A stretch of DNA of 64,000 nt from Vibrio lentus (GTDB lineage Bacteria; Pseudomonadota; Gammaproteobacteria; Enterobacterales; Vibrionaceae), in assembly GCF_030409755.1 (NCBI RefSeq), contig NZ_JAUFQE010000002.1, positions 1,550,001 to 1,614,000 on the forward strand, written 5' to 3'. The notes beneath the pieces are model-generated. The model did no database searches. It had not been told where the DNA came from and worked only from the letters and a program-made list of their open reading frames with translations. Positions 47,969 through 57,989 of the stretch are shown in pieces (the first letter of the stretch is position 1; every line of letters begins with the position of its first letter). Position numbers and translations under genes: made by a program.

Positions 47969-50347
47969 CTATTTTATGTCGATAATCCGACTCGCTTTCT
48001 TATATTGAATCCGCCAACCAGACCATGTTGGAAGCTCCCAACGCTTAGGCGATAACTTTCGACTCCCCGACTGATAATGCACATGAATCAGCTTTCTTGC
48101 AGGGAAGTATTCGACATCAAGATGTAAGTCAGCAAGGCTCAATGCAAACGGGTATTTTTCCGCAAATTCTGGATATAGCCAAATTGGGATACCATCAAAT
48201 GGAATATCGGCATGTTCAAACATTTCCAACTCGCTGACATCCGTGACACCTAACACTTCAAGCTGTTCTATAAACCATAGCTCAAAGTTCATTTGGTTAA
48301 TTTCTGGTGTGTATTGGACTTGTTCATCGAGCCCAAGTTTCACATACAACTGCCAATGTTTGATTTCTTGAGTACGAGCTTGTGAAAAACCGGGAAGATG
48401 GACGCCTTTTAACACAAGATCGACGATTGGCTTTAATGATAACTGACCTTCTGCTGCAATAAGTTTGCTCGTAATCGTACGGCCAGCGTACACCAATGTC
48501 ATCTCAGTAAAAACGCCATCATCATTGACCACGGTTTCACCTTGTTGCCACTCTCCCATCTCCGCTTCAATCATAAGATCCAAAGGAATAGGTGCAGTAA
48601 CCGTCGCTAAGGTCAGTGTTTGCTTAACACCTCTTCCCGGTAAACTATGGGTATCAAGCACCAACATCGCTTGTGCATTGTCCGGGAAACGATTCTGACG
48701 GCCGAGTACTACCTCTAAAACTCCATTAGCAAAGGCTTCTTTTCGTTTCAGCCTGCGCACGAACACCAGTTCTGGGTGAAGTTGAACAATAGTGTCAAGC
48801 AGTTCAATGCGTTGGAAACGTGACGCGACTTCTAGCTGAGGAAGCTCAAACACCTCCCGCATTTGCTTAGCCAGTCCTTGTGCTTCATTCAGTGCCTGTT
48901 GATCGATGTCTAAATGCGGATAATCGCGACCACGCACAATCTGAATCAACAGGCTTAAATCACACCCTTCTTTCTCTTGTTGAGCGAGTGCTTCAAGATG
49001 TTCTGCATTGTTCGGTAACTGATACAAGCGAGCCGGCACAGACAACGCCGCCGTGAGATCGACCATGGCTTCTCTAAGTGCTTTGGTTTTGATTCGCGTG
49101 ACAATATCGGCATACAAAGCATCAATCGGCAGCGGGTAGAGCTTTTTGCCGTGCTCAGTGATTTGATGGTCGTCATTAATCGCTTCCATCATCAACAAGG
49201 TTTGTGTTGCGCTGTTTAACGACTTCTCGGGGATTGGATCAAGAAAAGATAAGCTCTCGATCGAGTTGCCACAACATGCCGCGGCCAACATAGGTTCTGT
49301 CAGTTCTTCGCGTTGCAATTCGGGCGGTGTCACTAACTCTAATGCGGCGTGTTCTCCGTATAACCGAACGCAAACACCATCCATCACCCTGCCCGCACGA
49401 CCAGCTCGTTGCTTGGCACTGGCTCGTGATATGGATTTAAGCATCAGCGTGGTTCTGCCATTACGCTGAACGGTGCGTCTCTCTAATCCTGAATCTATCA
49501 CCACGCCAATGTCAGGAATGGTTAATGAGGTTTCTGCTACGTTGGTTGCAAGGATGACCTTTCTCTGGCCATTACCTTCAGTATTGATATTACGACCCGA
49601 TAACGCTAAATCTCGCTCTTTATCACTGACCGACGCATGCAATTTAACGACTTGGATATCTGAATTCTTTGCCAAGGCTTGCTCACATTGAACGATCTCT
49701 TTTTTACCCGGTAGAAAAACCAACATATCGCCGTGTGAAGTAATAAGTTGATGATTCACTTCTTCGGCGATGCGTTGCTCTAGATGTCGGCTATCCGGCA
49801 GAGCTCTGGATTCATTCGCTCGGTGTTCAATCGCCACTTGATAGGTGCGACCTTCGCAGCTTATCCGACCCGCATTCAAATAGTGGGCGAGACGTTCCCC
49901 TTCAATGGTTGCAGACGTGATCACCAAGCGATGGCTCTCTTTTTGTTTCAGAATCGCCACCAGCAAATCGATATCCCAACGCCTTTCGTGAAATTCATCG
50001 ACAACGATGACATCAAAGCCAGCAAGCCCATCTTCAGATAGCCAACGCAACGCGATACCGGGAGTAACAAAAACAACATTGGTTTGCTCGTTGTATTCCG
50101 ATTCAAGCTTAATCGCATAACCCACTTTACTACCAAGCTTCTCGCCCGATTGCTGTGCGAGATATTTAGCCAGTGAAGTACACGCGATACGTCTTGGTTC
50201 AACCACCAGAACTCGCCCGTGTTGGGAAGCCCAAATTGGTAAGCGCGTAGATTTACCTGATCCGGTTTCAGCCTCTACGACAAGGTGAGACTCAACGATT
50301 TGTTCGTGGAATACGTTTTGATAAGCATCGATGGGCAGTAATGACAT
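47969..50347 (-). CDS. hrpB: DEAH-type ATP-dependent RNA helicase, HrpB-like
   Basis: 792 residues from the ATG at 50347. Walker A A-E-T-G-S-G-K-S-T, motif II D-E-F-H-E-R-R (DEFH, not DEAH), S-A-T motif, and C-terminal R-A-S-A-K-Q-R-A-G-R-A-G-R are all present, followed by helicase-associated and C-terminal domains of the HrpB layout. HrpB function in bacteria is poorly known. The family choice over HrpA rests on length (HrpA is about 1,300). Divergent from maeA; no strong ribosome site is seen. Confidence 0.9.
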   Translation of the reverse strand: MSLLPIDAYQNVFHEQIVESHLVVEAETGSGKSTRLPIWASQHGRVLVVEPRRIACTSLAKYLAQQSGEKLGSKVGYAIKLESEYNEQTNVVFVTPGIALRWLSEDGLAGFDVIVVDEFHERRWDIDLLVAILKQKESHRLVITSATIEGERLAHYLNAGRISCEGRTYQVAIEHRANESRALPDSRHLEQRIAEEVNHQLITSHGDMLVFLPGKKEIVQCEQALAKNSDIQVVKLHASVSDKERDLALSGRNINTEGNGQRKVILATNVAETSLTIPDIGVVIDSGLERRTVQRNGRTTLMLKSISRASAKQRAGRAGRVMDGVCVRLYGEHAALELVTPPELQREELTEPMLAAACCGNSIESLSFLDPIPEKSLNSATQTLLMMEAINDDHQITEHGKKLYPLPIDALYADIVTRIKTKALREAMVDLTAALSVPARLYQLPNNAEHLEALAQQEKEGCDLSLLIQIVRGRDYPHLDIDQQALNEAQGLAKQMREVFELPQLEVASRFQRIELLDTIVQLHPELVFVRRLKRKEAFANGVLEVVLGRQNRFPDNAQAMLVLDTHSLPGRGVKQTLTLATVTAPIPLDLMIEAEMGEWQQGETVVNDDGVFTEMTLVYAGRTITSKLIAAEGQLSLKPIVDLVLKGVHLPGFSQARTQEIKHWQLYVKLGLDEQVQYTPEINQMNFELWFIEQLEVLGVTDVSELEMFEHADIPFDGIPIWLYPEFAEKYPFALSLADLHLDVEYFPARKLIHVHYQSGSRKLSPKRWELPTWSGWRIQYKKASRIIDIK

Positions 50348-50530
50348 AAAGAGGGAAAGTCGCAAAAAGTGTGAGCAAAGTATAACGAATTATGACGTTC
50401 AAATTCGATAAGTGTGGGACATGGGTAAGAATATCATTTTGTTTGCAAAGATCGGAGGGAAACTATTTACAATTGAATAACTAAACCGTTATCATTTTTC
50501 AGTTACCCTTTCTCCCATATTAGGCATCCA

Positions 50531-52219
50531 ATGAACAACGATAAACGCCCTCTATATATCCCTTACGCTGGTCCTGCTCTACTAAGTACCCCTCTTCTAA
50601 ACAAAGGCAGTGCATTCTCTGCTGAAGAACGTAGCTCTTTTAACCTTGAAGGTTTGTTACCTGAAACAACCGAAACAATCCAAGAGCAAGTTGGACGTGC
50701 GTACAAGCAATATTGTAACTTCGAAAGTGATATGGATAAGCATATCTACCTTCGTAACATCCAAGACACAAATGAAACGCTTTTTTATCGTTTAGTTCAA
50801 AACCACATTTCTGAAATGATGCCTATCATTTACACGCCTACAGTTGGCGCAGCATGTGAGAACTTCTCAAATATTTACCGTCGTGGCCGTGGTCTGTTTA
50901 TCTCATACCCGAACCGCGACCGTATCGATGATCTACTGAATAATGCGACAAACCACAACGTTAAAGTTATCGTGGTTACGGATGGTGAGCGCATTCTTGG
51001 TTTGGGAGACCAAGGCATCGGTGGTATGGGTATTCCAATTGGTAAGCTAGCACTTTACACAGCTTGTGGTGGTATCAGCCCAGCTTACATGCTACCAATC
51101 GTGCTTGATGTGGGTACCAACAACCCTCAACGTCTTGCAGACCCAATGTACATGGGCTGGCGTCACCCTCGTATCACAGGGGCTGATTACGATGCATTCG
51201 TTGAAGAGTTCATCCAAGCGGTTCAACGCCGTTGGCCAGATGCTTTAGTTCAGTTCGAAGATTTCGCACAAAAGAACGCAATGCCATTGCTTGAGCGCTA
51301 CAAAGATCGCATCTGTTGTTTCAACGATGATATCCAAGGTACAGCAGCGGTAACGGTTGGTTCTCTACTTGCCGCATGTAAAGCAGCAAACACCAAACTT
51401 TCAGACCAACGTATTACCTTCTTAGGTGCGGGTTCTGCGGGTTGTGGTATTGCTGAAGCCATCATTGCTCAAATGGTGTCTGAAGGTATCAGCGATGCAC
51501 AAGCACGCTCTCAAGTTTACATGGTTGACCGTTGGGGTCTGCTACAGGAAGGCATGCAAAACTTGCTTGATTTCCAACAGCGCCTAGTACAAACCAACGC
51601 AAATACCAAAGATTGGGAAAGCGACGGTACGGGTTTCTCTCTACTCGACGTTGTTCGTCATGCTAAACCAACTGTATTGGTTGGTGTATCTGGCGCGCCG
51701 GGTCTGTTCAGCAAAGAAGTCATCAAAGAGATGAACCTTCACTGCGAACGTCCTATCGTATTCCCACTATCAAACCCAACAAGCCGTGTTGAAGCAACAC
51801 CAAACGACATTATTCGTTGGACTGATGGCCAAGCACTTGTTGCGACAGGTAGCCCGTTTGAACCAGTAACTCATAACGGCACCACTTACCCAATCGCTCA
51901 GTGTAACAACAGCTACATCTTCCCTGGCATCGGCCTTGGTGTATTGGCTGTGAATGCTTCACGCATCACTGATGAAATGCTGATGGAATCAAGCCGTGCG
52001 CTTGCAACGTGTTCTCCACTAGCCATCAATGGTTCAGGTGCTCTACTTCCACCATTGGAAGAGATCCACACCGTGTCTAAAAAGATCGCTCTTGCTGTTG
52101 GTAAGAAAGCTATCGAACAAGGTGTTGCACTAGAGATCACTGAAGAAGCACTACAACAAGCGATTGACCAGCACTTCTGGCAGCCGGTTTACCGTCGTTA
52201 CAAGCGTACTGCATTCTAA
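50531..52219 (+). CDS. maeA: NAD-dependent malic enzyme
   Basis: Oxidative decarboxylation of malate to pyruvate. 562 residues, like E. coli MaeA/SfcA (565). Motifs: [26 protein letters not shown], a metal site with F-N-D-D-I-Q-G-T-A, and the NAD-binding [10 protein letters not shown]. The acidic D-R-W-G segment (around 334) is the usual NAD-preference region. The last codons lie within a tandem 20-bp repeat that runs past the stop. Confidence 0.96.
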   Translation: MNNDKRPLYIPYAGPALLSTPLLNKGSAFSAEERSSFNLEGLLPETTETIQEQVGRAYKQYCNFESDMDKHIYLRNIQDTNETLFYRLVQNHISEMMPIIYTPTVGAACENFSNIYRRGRGLFISYPNRDRIDDLLNNATNHNVKVIVVTDGERILGLGDQGIGGMGIPIGKLALYTACGGISPAYMLPIVLDVGTNNPQRLADPMYMGWRHPRITGADYDAFVEEFIQAVQRRWPDALVQFEDFAQKNAMPLLERYKDRICCFNDDIQGTAAVTVGSLLAACKAANTKLSDQRITFLGAGSAGCGIAEAIIAQMVSEGISDAQARSQVYMVDRWGLLQEGMQNLLDFQQRLVQTNANTKDWESDGTGFSLLDVVRHAKPTVLVGVSGAPGLFSKEVIKEMNLHCERPIVFPLSNPTSRVEATPNDIIRWTDGQALVATGSPFEPVTHNGTTYPIAQCNNSYIFPGIGLGVLAVNASRITDEMLMESSRALATCSPLAINGSGALLPPLEEIHTVSKKIALAVGKKAIEQGVALEITEEALQQAIDQHFWQPVYRRYKRTAF

Positions 52220-52261
52220 TAAGCGTGCTGTACTTTGAATAAAGCGTACTGCGCTTGGAAT
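52202..52261 (+). repeat. Three ~20-bp tandem units across the maeA stop
   Basis: AAGCGTACTGCATTCTAAT, AAGCGTGCTGTACTTTGAAT and AAAGCGTACTGCGCTTGGAAT lie head to tail. The first encodes the last residues of MaeA and the stop; the other two are non-coding copies. Confidence 0.8.
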
Positions 52262-52283
52262 AAAGAGCGTTAACTACTCTTAT

Positions 52284-52313
52284 AAGAGCCTCTGCAACCG
52301 CAGGGGCTTTTTT
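52284..52313 (+). terminator. Terminator of maeA
   Basis: AGCCTCTGC pairs with GCAGGGGCT around AACC and is followed by TTTTT. Confidence 0.85.
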
Positions 52314-52413
52314 CTTTACATTGTCTTGTCTTTTTAACTGATTTTTCTCATTTTTATTTGGTATTATCGAGCACTCAAAAAATTATGCTCATGCACAAAG
52401 GACCTTACCGAGA

Positions 52414-53166
52414 GTGAAATTCGATTCTCATATCTTCCGCAACTACTTACCTAAAGCTTGCAAGAAACTGCAAGGCTTTCTGTATGGCTCTTTCCTAGTC
52501 TTTCTGGTGGGCAGCGCTGCAGTTATTGCGATCGATTTTTGGGTTTCATGGCAGGCTAAAGATCGCATCATCTACGAAATCGATGAAGTCCCTGAACGCG
52601 AAGTCGCCGTTGTGCTTGGCACCAGTAAATATTTGGGCAGAACGCTCAACGATTATTATAAATATCGAATTGAGGCCGCAATTGAGCTTTTTGATCGTGA
52701 GAAGGTCAATCAATTCTTACTGAGTGGCGACAATGCTCATCGTTCTTATAATGAACCTTGGACGATGAAACGTGACCTATTGAGAGCGGGTGTCCCCGAC
52801 GAGCGTATCAATCTGGATTATGCTGGCTTTCGAACTTTGGATTCCATTGTTCGTGCTAAGAAGATATTCGATACCGATAACTTCCTGATCATCACTCAAG
52901 AATTTCACTGCGAAAGAGCACTGTTTATCGCAAATTCTTATGATATTCATGCGCAATGTTTGGCGGTTTCCGGCCCAACTCATCACTCAGGCCTCTCAAT
53001 ACGTTTAAGAGAAGTTTTTGCACGAACCAAAGCGTTTCTTGATCTGTATATTATGGGCACGACACCCAAGTTTTTAGGGCCCAAAGAACCGATTCAGCCG
53101 AACCCAAAACAAGAATCATCCCCTATTCCTAGCCCAATTGCAGACCCAGCAGATACCGATGTGTAG
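52414..53166 (+). CDS. SanA/YdcF-like (DUF218) inner-membrane protein
   Basis: 250 residues from a GTG with AAAGGA about 9 nt upstream. One membrane helix (~20-44), then a periplasmic Rossmann-like DUF218 domain with V-L-G-T-S-K, S-G-D-N, and T-Q-E-F-H-C-x-R-A. SanA affects envelope barrier function and vancomycin sensitivity in E. coli by unknown means. The Pro-rich C-terminal tail (~225-250) is longer than usual. Single gene. Confidence 0.9.
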   Translation: MKFDSHIFRNYLPKACKKLQGFLYGSFLVFLVGSAAVIAIDFWVSWQAKDRIIYEIDEVPEREVAVVLGTSKYLGRTLNDYYKYRIEAAIELFDREKVNQFLLSGDNAHRSYNEPWTMKRDLLRAGVPDERINLDYAGFRTLDSIVRAKKIFDTDNFLIITQEFHCERALFIANSYDIHAQCLAVSGPTHHSGLSIRLREVFARTKAFLDLYIMGTTPKFLGPKEPIQPNPKQESSPIPSPIADPADTDV

Positions 53167-53411
53167 AAATCTACACATTTTAAATTTGTTGCCTCACACT
53201 TCCCCACTGTTACACAAAAACACACCAACACGCCTTTATTAACTTAAGTAACATTCTCCCAACAAAGTCTGACCCTACATCAAGCCATACACCTCGAAGC
53301 TTTTTACTTTGAGGACTGTATAACTTGAAAACAAGATACCTCGAAAATAATAAGCACCACTCAATGAAGTCGGTGCACCAATAAAACGAGGATAAACAAA
53401 AGGAGCGTCTT

Positions 53412-54782
53412 ATGACGGCACTTGTTACTACACTGAAACACTGGTTGTTTACCCGCAACAGCATGATATTAATCGGCAATTTCGCGTTATTTGCACTTTT
53501 GATCAATACCCTCCCGTTCGAAACACAAGTGAACACTGGCCTAAGTATTCTCGTGTTTGTTGCGATCTTATGGTTAACCGAGGCTATCCACGTCAGCATC
53601 ACCGCTTTGCTCGTTCCCCTATTGGCTGTCTTGTTCGGTGTATTTAACACGCCCGCTGCTTTGGCTAACTTTTCGAACCCAATCATCTTCCTATTTATGG
53701 GTGGTTTTGCCCTTGCCGCCGCGCTCAACAAGCAAGAGTTAGATAAAGCGATTGCTGACAAAGTGCTGATACTAGCGAAAGGCAAAATGTCGGTGGCGGT
53801 ATTCATGCTATTTGGTGTGAGTGCTGGATTATCAATGTGGATTTCAAACACAGCGACCACCGCGATGATGTTGCCTCTTGTTCTCGGCATCATGAACAAA
53901 GTCGACCAAAGTGAAGACCGCAACACCTACGTTTTCGTCCTATTAGGTATCGCTTACTGTGCATCAATCGGTGGTATTGCAACCGTGGTAGGTAGCCCAC
54001 CGAACGCAATCGCAGCCGCAGAAGTTGGCCTAAGTTTTACTGAATGGATGGCGCTTGGTCTACCGATCACGATGATCTTACTGCCAGTCGCGATGATTAT
54101 CCTGTATGTGATGACTAAGCCAAAGCTTGACCACAAATTCGAGCTAGACCACGCTCCTGTTGAATGGACGAACAGCAAGAAAATCACACTGTCTATCTTC
54201 CTTCTAACGGTAACGCTTTGGATATTCGGTAAGCCAATCAATGCAATGATCGGCGGCTTCTCGAAGTTTGATAGCTTGGTTGCGATTGGCGCGATTGTAC
54301 TGCTTGGCGCTTCTAGAGCGGTCGAGTGGAAAGATGTTGAGAAGACAACGGATTGGGGCGTATTAATCCTATTCGGTGGCGGTATCTGTTTAAGTAACAT
54401 TCTGAAAGCGACCGGAACCAGCGTATTCCTAGCGCACTCTCTAAGTGGCTTTTTAGAAACAGCAGGCGTTCTGCTAACGATTCTAGCGGTAGTAGCGTTC
54501 GTCGTATTCCTAACGGAATTCGCAAGTAACACAGCCAGTGCTGCACTGCTTGTCCCAGTCTTCGCAACCATTGCTGAAGCACTAGGTATGTCGCCAGTTA
54601 TCTTGTCAGCTCTAATTGCTGTTGCCGCTTCTTGTGCGTTCATGCTGCCAGTTGCGACACCGCCTAATGCGATTGTCTTTGCTTCTGGCCACATCAAGCA
54701 GAAAGAAATGATGCGAATCGGTATGGTCTTGAACCTAGTTTGTATCTTAATACTAACGCTGTTCGCTTGGATCTTCTGGTAA
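53412..54782 (+). CDS. DASS-family sodium/dicarboxylate symporter (INDY-like)
   Basis: 456 residues, about eleven membrane segments. The two S-N-T motifs that bind sodium and substrate are at 145-147 and 372-374, each on a hairpin; P-P-N-A-I follows near 196 and near 423. This is the plan of VcINDY (462 residues) and points to succinate/fumarate-type substrates. GGAG lies before the ATG. Two long antisense frames over this gene are shadows. Downstream of maeA-sanA but with its own leader. Confidence 0.93.
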   Translation: MTALVTTLKHWLFTRNSMILIGNFALFALLINTLPFETQVNTGLSILVFVAILWLTEAIHVSITALLVPLLAVLFGVFNTPAALANFSNPIIFLFMGGFALAAALNKQELDKAIADKVLILAKGKMSVAVFMLFGVSAGLSMWISNTATTAMMLPLVLGIMNKVDQSEDRNTYVFVLLGIAYCASIGGIATVVGSPPNAIAAAEVGLSFTEWMALGLPITMILLPVAMIILYVMTKPKLDHKFELDHAPVEWTNSKKITLSIFLLTVTLWIFGKPINAMIGGFSKFDSLVAIGAIVLLGASRAVEWKDVEKTTDWGVLILFGGGICLSNILKATGTSVFLAHSLSGFLETAGVLLTILAVVAFVVFLTEFASNTASAALLVPVFATIAEALGMSPVILSALIAVAASCAFMLPVATPPNAIVFASGHIKQKEMMRIGMVLNLVCILILTLFAWIFW

Positions 54783-54868
54783 GCACGAACGCCTTATAGT
54801 TAGGCTATACCTAAACTGGCTGCAGCTCCCCCGCTCAGCCAGAATAAAAATAAAACGCTTTTCCCTTT

Positions 54869-54894
54869 TGGTGGCCCCGCGCCACCTTTTTTGT
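54869..54894 (+). terminator. Terminator of the DASS gene
   Basis: GGTGGC/GCCACC stem with CCCGC loop and TTTTTT. Confidence 0.82.
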
Positions 54895-54899
54895 TTTTG

Positions 54900-54936
54900 T
54901 ACTGGCTACTGGCTACTGGCTACTGGCTACTGGCTA
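54900..54936 (+). repeat. Heptanucleotide tandem repeat (TACTGGC)5.3
   Basis: Five perfect copies directly after the terminator. Confidence 0.95.
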
Positions 54937-54971
54937 AATCAAACAGCTCATCACTCTTCAGAACAACCTCA

Positions 54972-55322
54972 TTAAATCGCACTGGGTACTAAGCGCGTCC
55001 AACCTAACAGCAACATAGAAGCACACATAACCCAAACAACAGTAGCTAATGAGAGTGTCGATACCAAGTTATAGCGATAACTGAACACATAAACCGCACC
55101 AAGATAAGCCGCGTATGGCACCAGCGAAAACAGCCCAAATAGCGCCGTAGTGCGTAACTCCACCATAGTTTGTTCAGTACCAACAATGTAATGAGCAATC
55201 AAAGCGAAGGTAGGAAACAACGGCACTAAGCCAGCGATGTAAAAGCTCTTACTCTTCGACAACAGCGCAATCAGTAAAACGGCAGCTGCACCAAGCAAGC
55301 ATTTAAAAAACAGTGAGATCAT
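54972..55322 (-). CDS. glpM: GlpM-family membrane protein
   Basis: 116 residues, four membrane helices, with P-L-F-P-T-F-A-L-I-A-H-Y-I-V-G conserved in GlpM. In Pseudomonas glpM neighbours glp genes and affects alginate, but it is not near glp genes here and its function is unknown. Starts right after the GGDEF-side gap; likely monocistronic. Confidence 0.88.
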   Translation of the reverse strand: MISLFFKCLLGAAAVLLIALLSKSKSFYIAGLVPLFPTFALIAHYIVGTEQTMVELRTTALFGLFSLVPYAAYLGAVYVFSYRYNLVSTLSLATVVWVMCASMLLLGWTRLVPSAI

Positions 55323-55444
55323 TTCAATACATTATCCAACAAACCAACAAAGGCTCTAGAGGGTAAACTCATATAGCGCTCATAAAAACGCCACACGTCA
55401 CATATGCACGTGTGGCTTATAAAGTAATCGACACAATTATCAGA

Positions 55445-56740
55445 TTAGTGACTCAAGATCACCTGATTTCGCCCAGAATGCTTCGCTTGATATAAGGCTT
55501 CATCAGCGCGTGCGATCGTCTCCGTCACCCTCTCTTGCTTCATTTCAGCAATGCCAATACTGCAAGTGAGCGAGTCGCCATGGATCCAGAGATGTTGGCT
55601 GACCAAAAGTCGAATCTTCTCAGCTTTTCTTTGGGCTTCACCCGCTTCGGTTTCAGGGCAAAAAACAATAAACTCTTCACCGCCCCAACGCACCAATTTA
55701 TCTGTCGCGCTAATAGAACTGCCCACCACCATACTGAACTCACGTAAAATATGGTCGCCCATTTGGTGTCCGTATTTGTCGTTCACACTCTTAAAGTAAT
55801 CAATATCCAAATACAGCATGCTCAGCTTTCCATGGCCCTGCTTCACATGCTGTGACTGCATCTTCAACCAATCACGAATCGCGTGACGGTTGAGTATTCC
55901 AGTCAACTCATCTCGGTGAGCCATTTCTGAAAACTCGAAGTTTTGTTCTCTCAATGCTCGATTGACGTTCTTCAAGTGATGATGTCTTTTCTCTGCAATC
56001 ACCATACGCTTTCTTGATCGGTGCAACTCTGAAAGCAGGAACACAGTGCCCGTACCTACCCAAACAAACAGCAAGATCATAAACAAGCTTTCACCCGTGA
56101 TATACGTACCTTCGAACTCTATACTGCGTATGACAATTCGATGGTGACCAAGCTTCGCACCCGATGCCGTCGCGAACTCCACCATGTTGACATTCGAATA
56201 CTCAGGCGCTGAGTGCTCTAGCGCAATATCGTTATCGGCGAGCCACCATGTCATCACTTGTAAATTGTCGATCGGAATCTCAATAACTCCACCATCCACG
56301 CCAGGCGAAAACTCCATACCGTTGTACTTATGCGTGTACTCGTCATCAGGAATTGAGTAAGCGGGATTATAGTTGCGTAGATACGTTCTTAAACGGCCGC
56401 TTGAATCCGCTTCCGCATGATAATCAATATTCACTCTAAAGGTGTGGTACTGCGAAAGGTCAAGGCCAACGGTGATGTCTGGGTTAATACGAATCGATAG
56501 GCCGCAATAAGGCCACGGATACTCTGACTCTTTAAGCTCACAGTCGAGAATATACTGCCCATTTTGATAGGATAATTGGGACGTACTGACGCCTCTATCT
56601 ACTTGATCGCTGGTCGCGATAAATTCATATTGGTCAGGCGTAATTGCCGTTATCACACGATTTCCGCTCACACGGTAATACTGGACAATCGCCAGTGTCG
56701 TGATAACTAAAAAGATGACTATTTTATGGATCCACTTCAC
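55445..56740 (-). CDS. Membrane-bound diguanylate cyclase with periplasmic sensor
   Basis: 431 residues, GTG start with GGAAG 7 nt upstream. Membrane helix 1 (~5-22), a periplasmic beta-rich domain (23-215), helix 2 (~216-238), a coiled-coil linker, and GGDEF domain with G-G-E-E-F at 353-357. The substrate residues D-I-D-Y-F-K and N-D-K-Y-G-H are intact, so it should make c-di-GMP. The R-x-x-D inhibition site is absent (S-A-T-D precedes). The periplasmic domain is of a type I do not recognise. No EAL domain. Confidence 0.93.
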   Translation of the reverse strand: MKWIHKIVIFLVITTLAIVQYYRVSGNRVITAITPDQYEFIATSDQVDRGVSTSQLSYQNGQYILDCELKESEYPWPYCGLSIRINPDITVGLDLSQYHTFRVNIDYHAEADSSGRLRTYLRNYNPAYSIPDDEYTHKYNGMEFSPGVDGGVIEIPIDNLQVMTWWLADNDIALEHSAPEYSNVNMVEFATASGAKLGHHRIVIRSIEFEGTYITGESLFMILLFVWVGTGTVFLLSELHRSRKRMVIAEKRHHHLKNVNRALREQNFEFSEMAHRDELTGILNRHAIRDWLKMQSQHVKQGHGKLSMLYLDIDYFKSVNDKYGHQMGDHILREFSMVVGSSISATDKLVRWGGEEFIVFCPETEAGEAQRKAEKIRLLVSQHLWIHGDSLTCSIGIAEMKQERVTETIARADEALYQAKHSGRNQVILSH

Positions 56741-57032
56741 GTCTAAGCTTCCGGCTTAAGGTCCCTATAGTTGGGATTTCACGATAAAAAATAAGTTAGG
56801 TAAATTAGTGATCTTAATGCCAATAATTTACTAAAAAACGTTATATCACGCCTGAACAAAATGTCATACCATAATTTCATCCGCGAATTATTCACGCCGA
56901 GAATCAAGTAATATTGCGTATAAAAACAGGCTCTATTTGTTATACTCATCGCATAATCATCGTTAACCGTAGCGCCTGCTGACAGAGCGTCCGAGTCGAC
57001 GAAATAATAATCAAAATACAACGAGTAATGTC

Positions 57033-57857
57033 ATGTCTTTATTAGCAAAAGGAACACTCAAGAAAATGAGTGCTTCGCTCGATGGTGCGGTTACCTACCG
57101 TTTACCTGTCGGTGAAGAGTTTGTAGAGCTAAACCCTCTGATTGGTAAAACCATCAACCTCACTCACACCGGTAATATTTTTTGCTGCTCGTGTGGCAAG
57201 AAAACCAAGAAAAGCTACTCTCAAGGCCACTGCTTTGTGTGCATGAGAAAGCTAGCAAGCTGCGACATGTGCATCATGAAGCCAGAAACTTGCCACTACG
57301 AAGAAGGCACGTGTCGTGAACCTGAATGGGGCGAAGCGAACTGCATGGTTGATCACTTCGTTTACCTGTCGAACACATCAAGCCTTAAAGTGGGTATCAC
57401 TCGTCATACTCAAATCCCGACTCGCTGGATTGACCAAGGTGCTACTCAAGGCCTACCAATCTTGAAAGTGAAAACTCGTCAGATTTCTGGCCTGATTGAA
57501 GTTGAGTTAGCGAAACATATTGCTGACAAAACTAACTGGCGCACCCTGCTAAAAGGCGATGGCGACGACATGGAGTTGGTAGAAAAAGCCAAAGAACTCT
57601 TGCCATTGGTTGAGGATAAAATCCAAGAGATCAGAGCGAATTTTGGTGACGATGCTATCGAGATACTAAGTGAGAACATCACGTCACTCAGCTACCCAGT
57701 TGAACAGCACCCAGTGAAGATTGTCTCGCACAACTTTGATAAGAATCCAGAGGTGACAGGTGTACTTCAAGGCATTAAAGGTCAATATCTAATCCTAGAT
57801 ACGGGTGTGATTAACATCCGTAAATTTGGCTCTTACGAAGTTGAAGTGTCTGCATAA
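57033..57857 (+). CDS. DUF2797 family protein
   Basis: 274 residues. N-terminal part: F-C-C-S-C-G, C-F-V-C, C-D-M-C, C-H-Y and C-R-E give a possible zinc cluster. The middle (F-V-Y-L-S-N-T-S-S-L-K-V-G-I-T-R, R-W-I-D-Q-G-A) looks like a GIY-YIG-type nuclease core with the family K-V-G-I-T-R motif. Function unknown. Divergent from the GGDEF gene and ends at its own terminator. Confidence 0.88.
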   Translation: MSLLAKGTLKKMSASLDGAVTYRLPVGEEFVELNPLIGKTINLTHTGNIFCCSCGKKTKKSYSQGHCFVCMRKLASCDMCIMKPETCHYEEGTCREPEWGEANCMVDHFVYLSNTSSLKVGITRHTQIPTRWIDQGATQGLPILKVKTRQISGLIEVELAKHIADKTNWRTLLKGDGDDMELVEKAKELLPLVEDKIQEIRANFGDDAIEILSENITSLSYPVEQHPVKIVSHNFDKNPEVTGVLQGIKGQYLILDTGVINIRKFGSYEVEVSA

Positions 57858-57916
57858 TTTGTAGAGCTTAAGCGTTTCTCATCGTGAGAAAAGCTTAGCT
57901 AATAGCCAAAACTAAC

Positions 57917-57948
57917 AATGCCCTGAAGCCAACACTTCAGGGCATTTT
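57917..57948. terminator. Bidirectional terminator
   Basis: AATGCCCTGAAG and CTTCAGGGCATT around a 6-nt loop, between convergent genes. Confidence 0.85.
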
Positions 57949-57989
57949 CGTTAGGAATTCGCTTCGTTTTGAAACATTAATTCGAGGAA

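Noticed and set aside
53210..54697. Two long minus-strand open frames (238 and 247 codons)
   Set aside because: They lie antisense to the DASS carrier gene, which has full motifs and a ribosome site. Their composition is that of a shadow frame.
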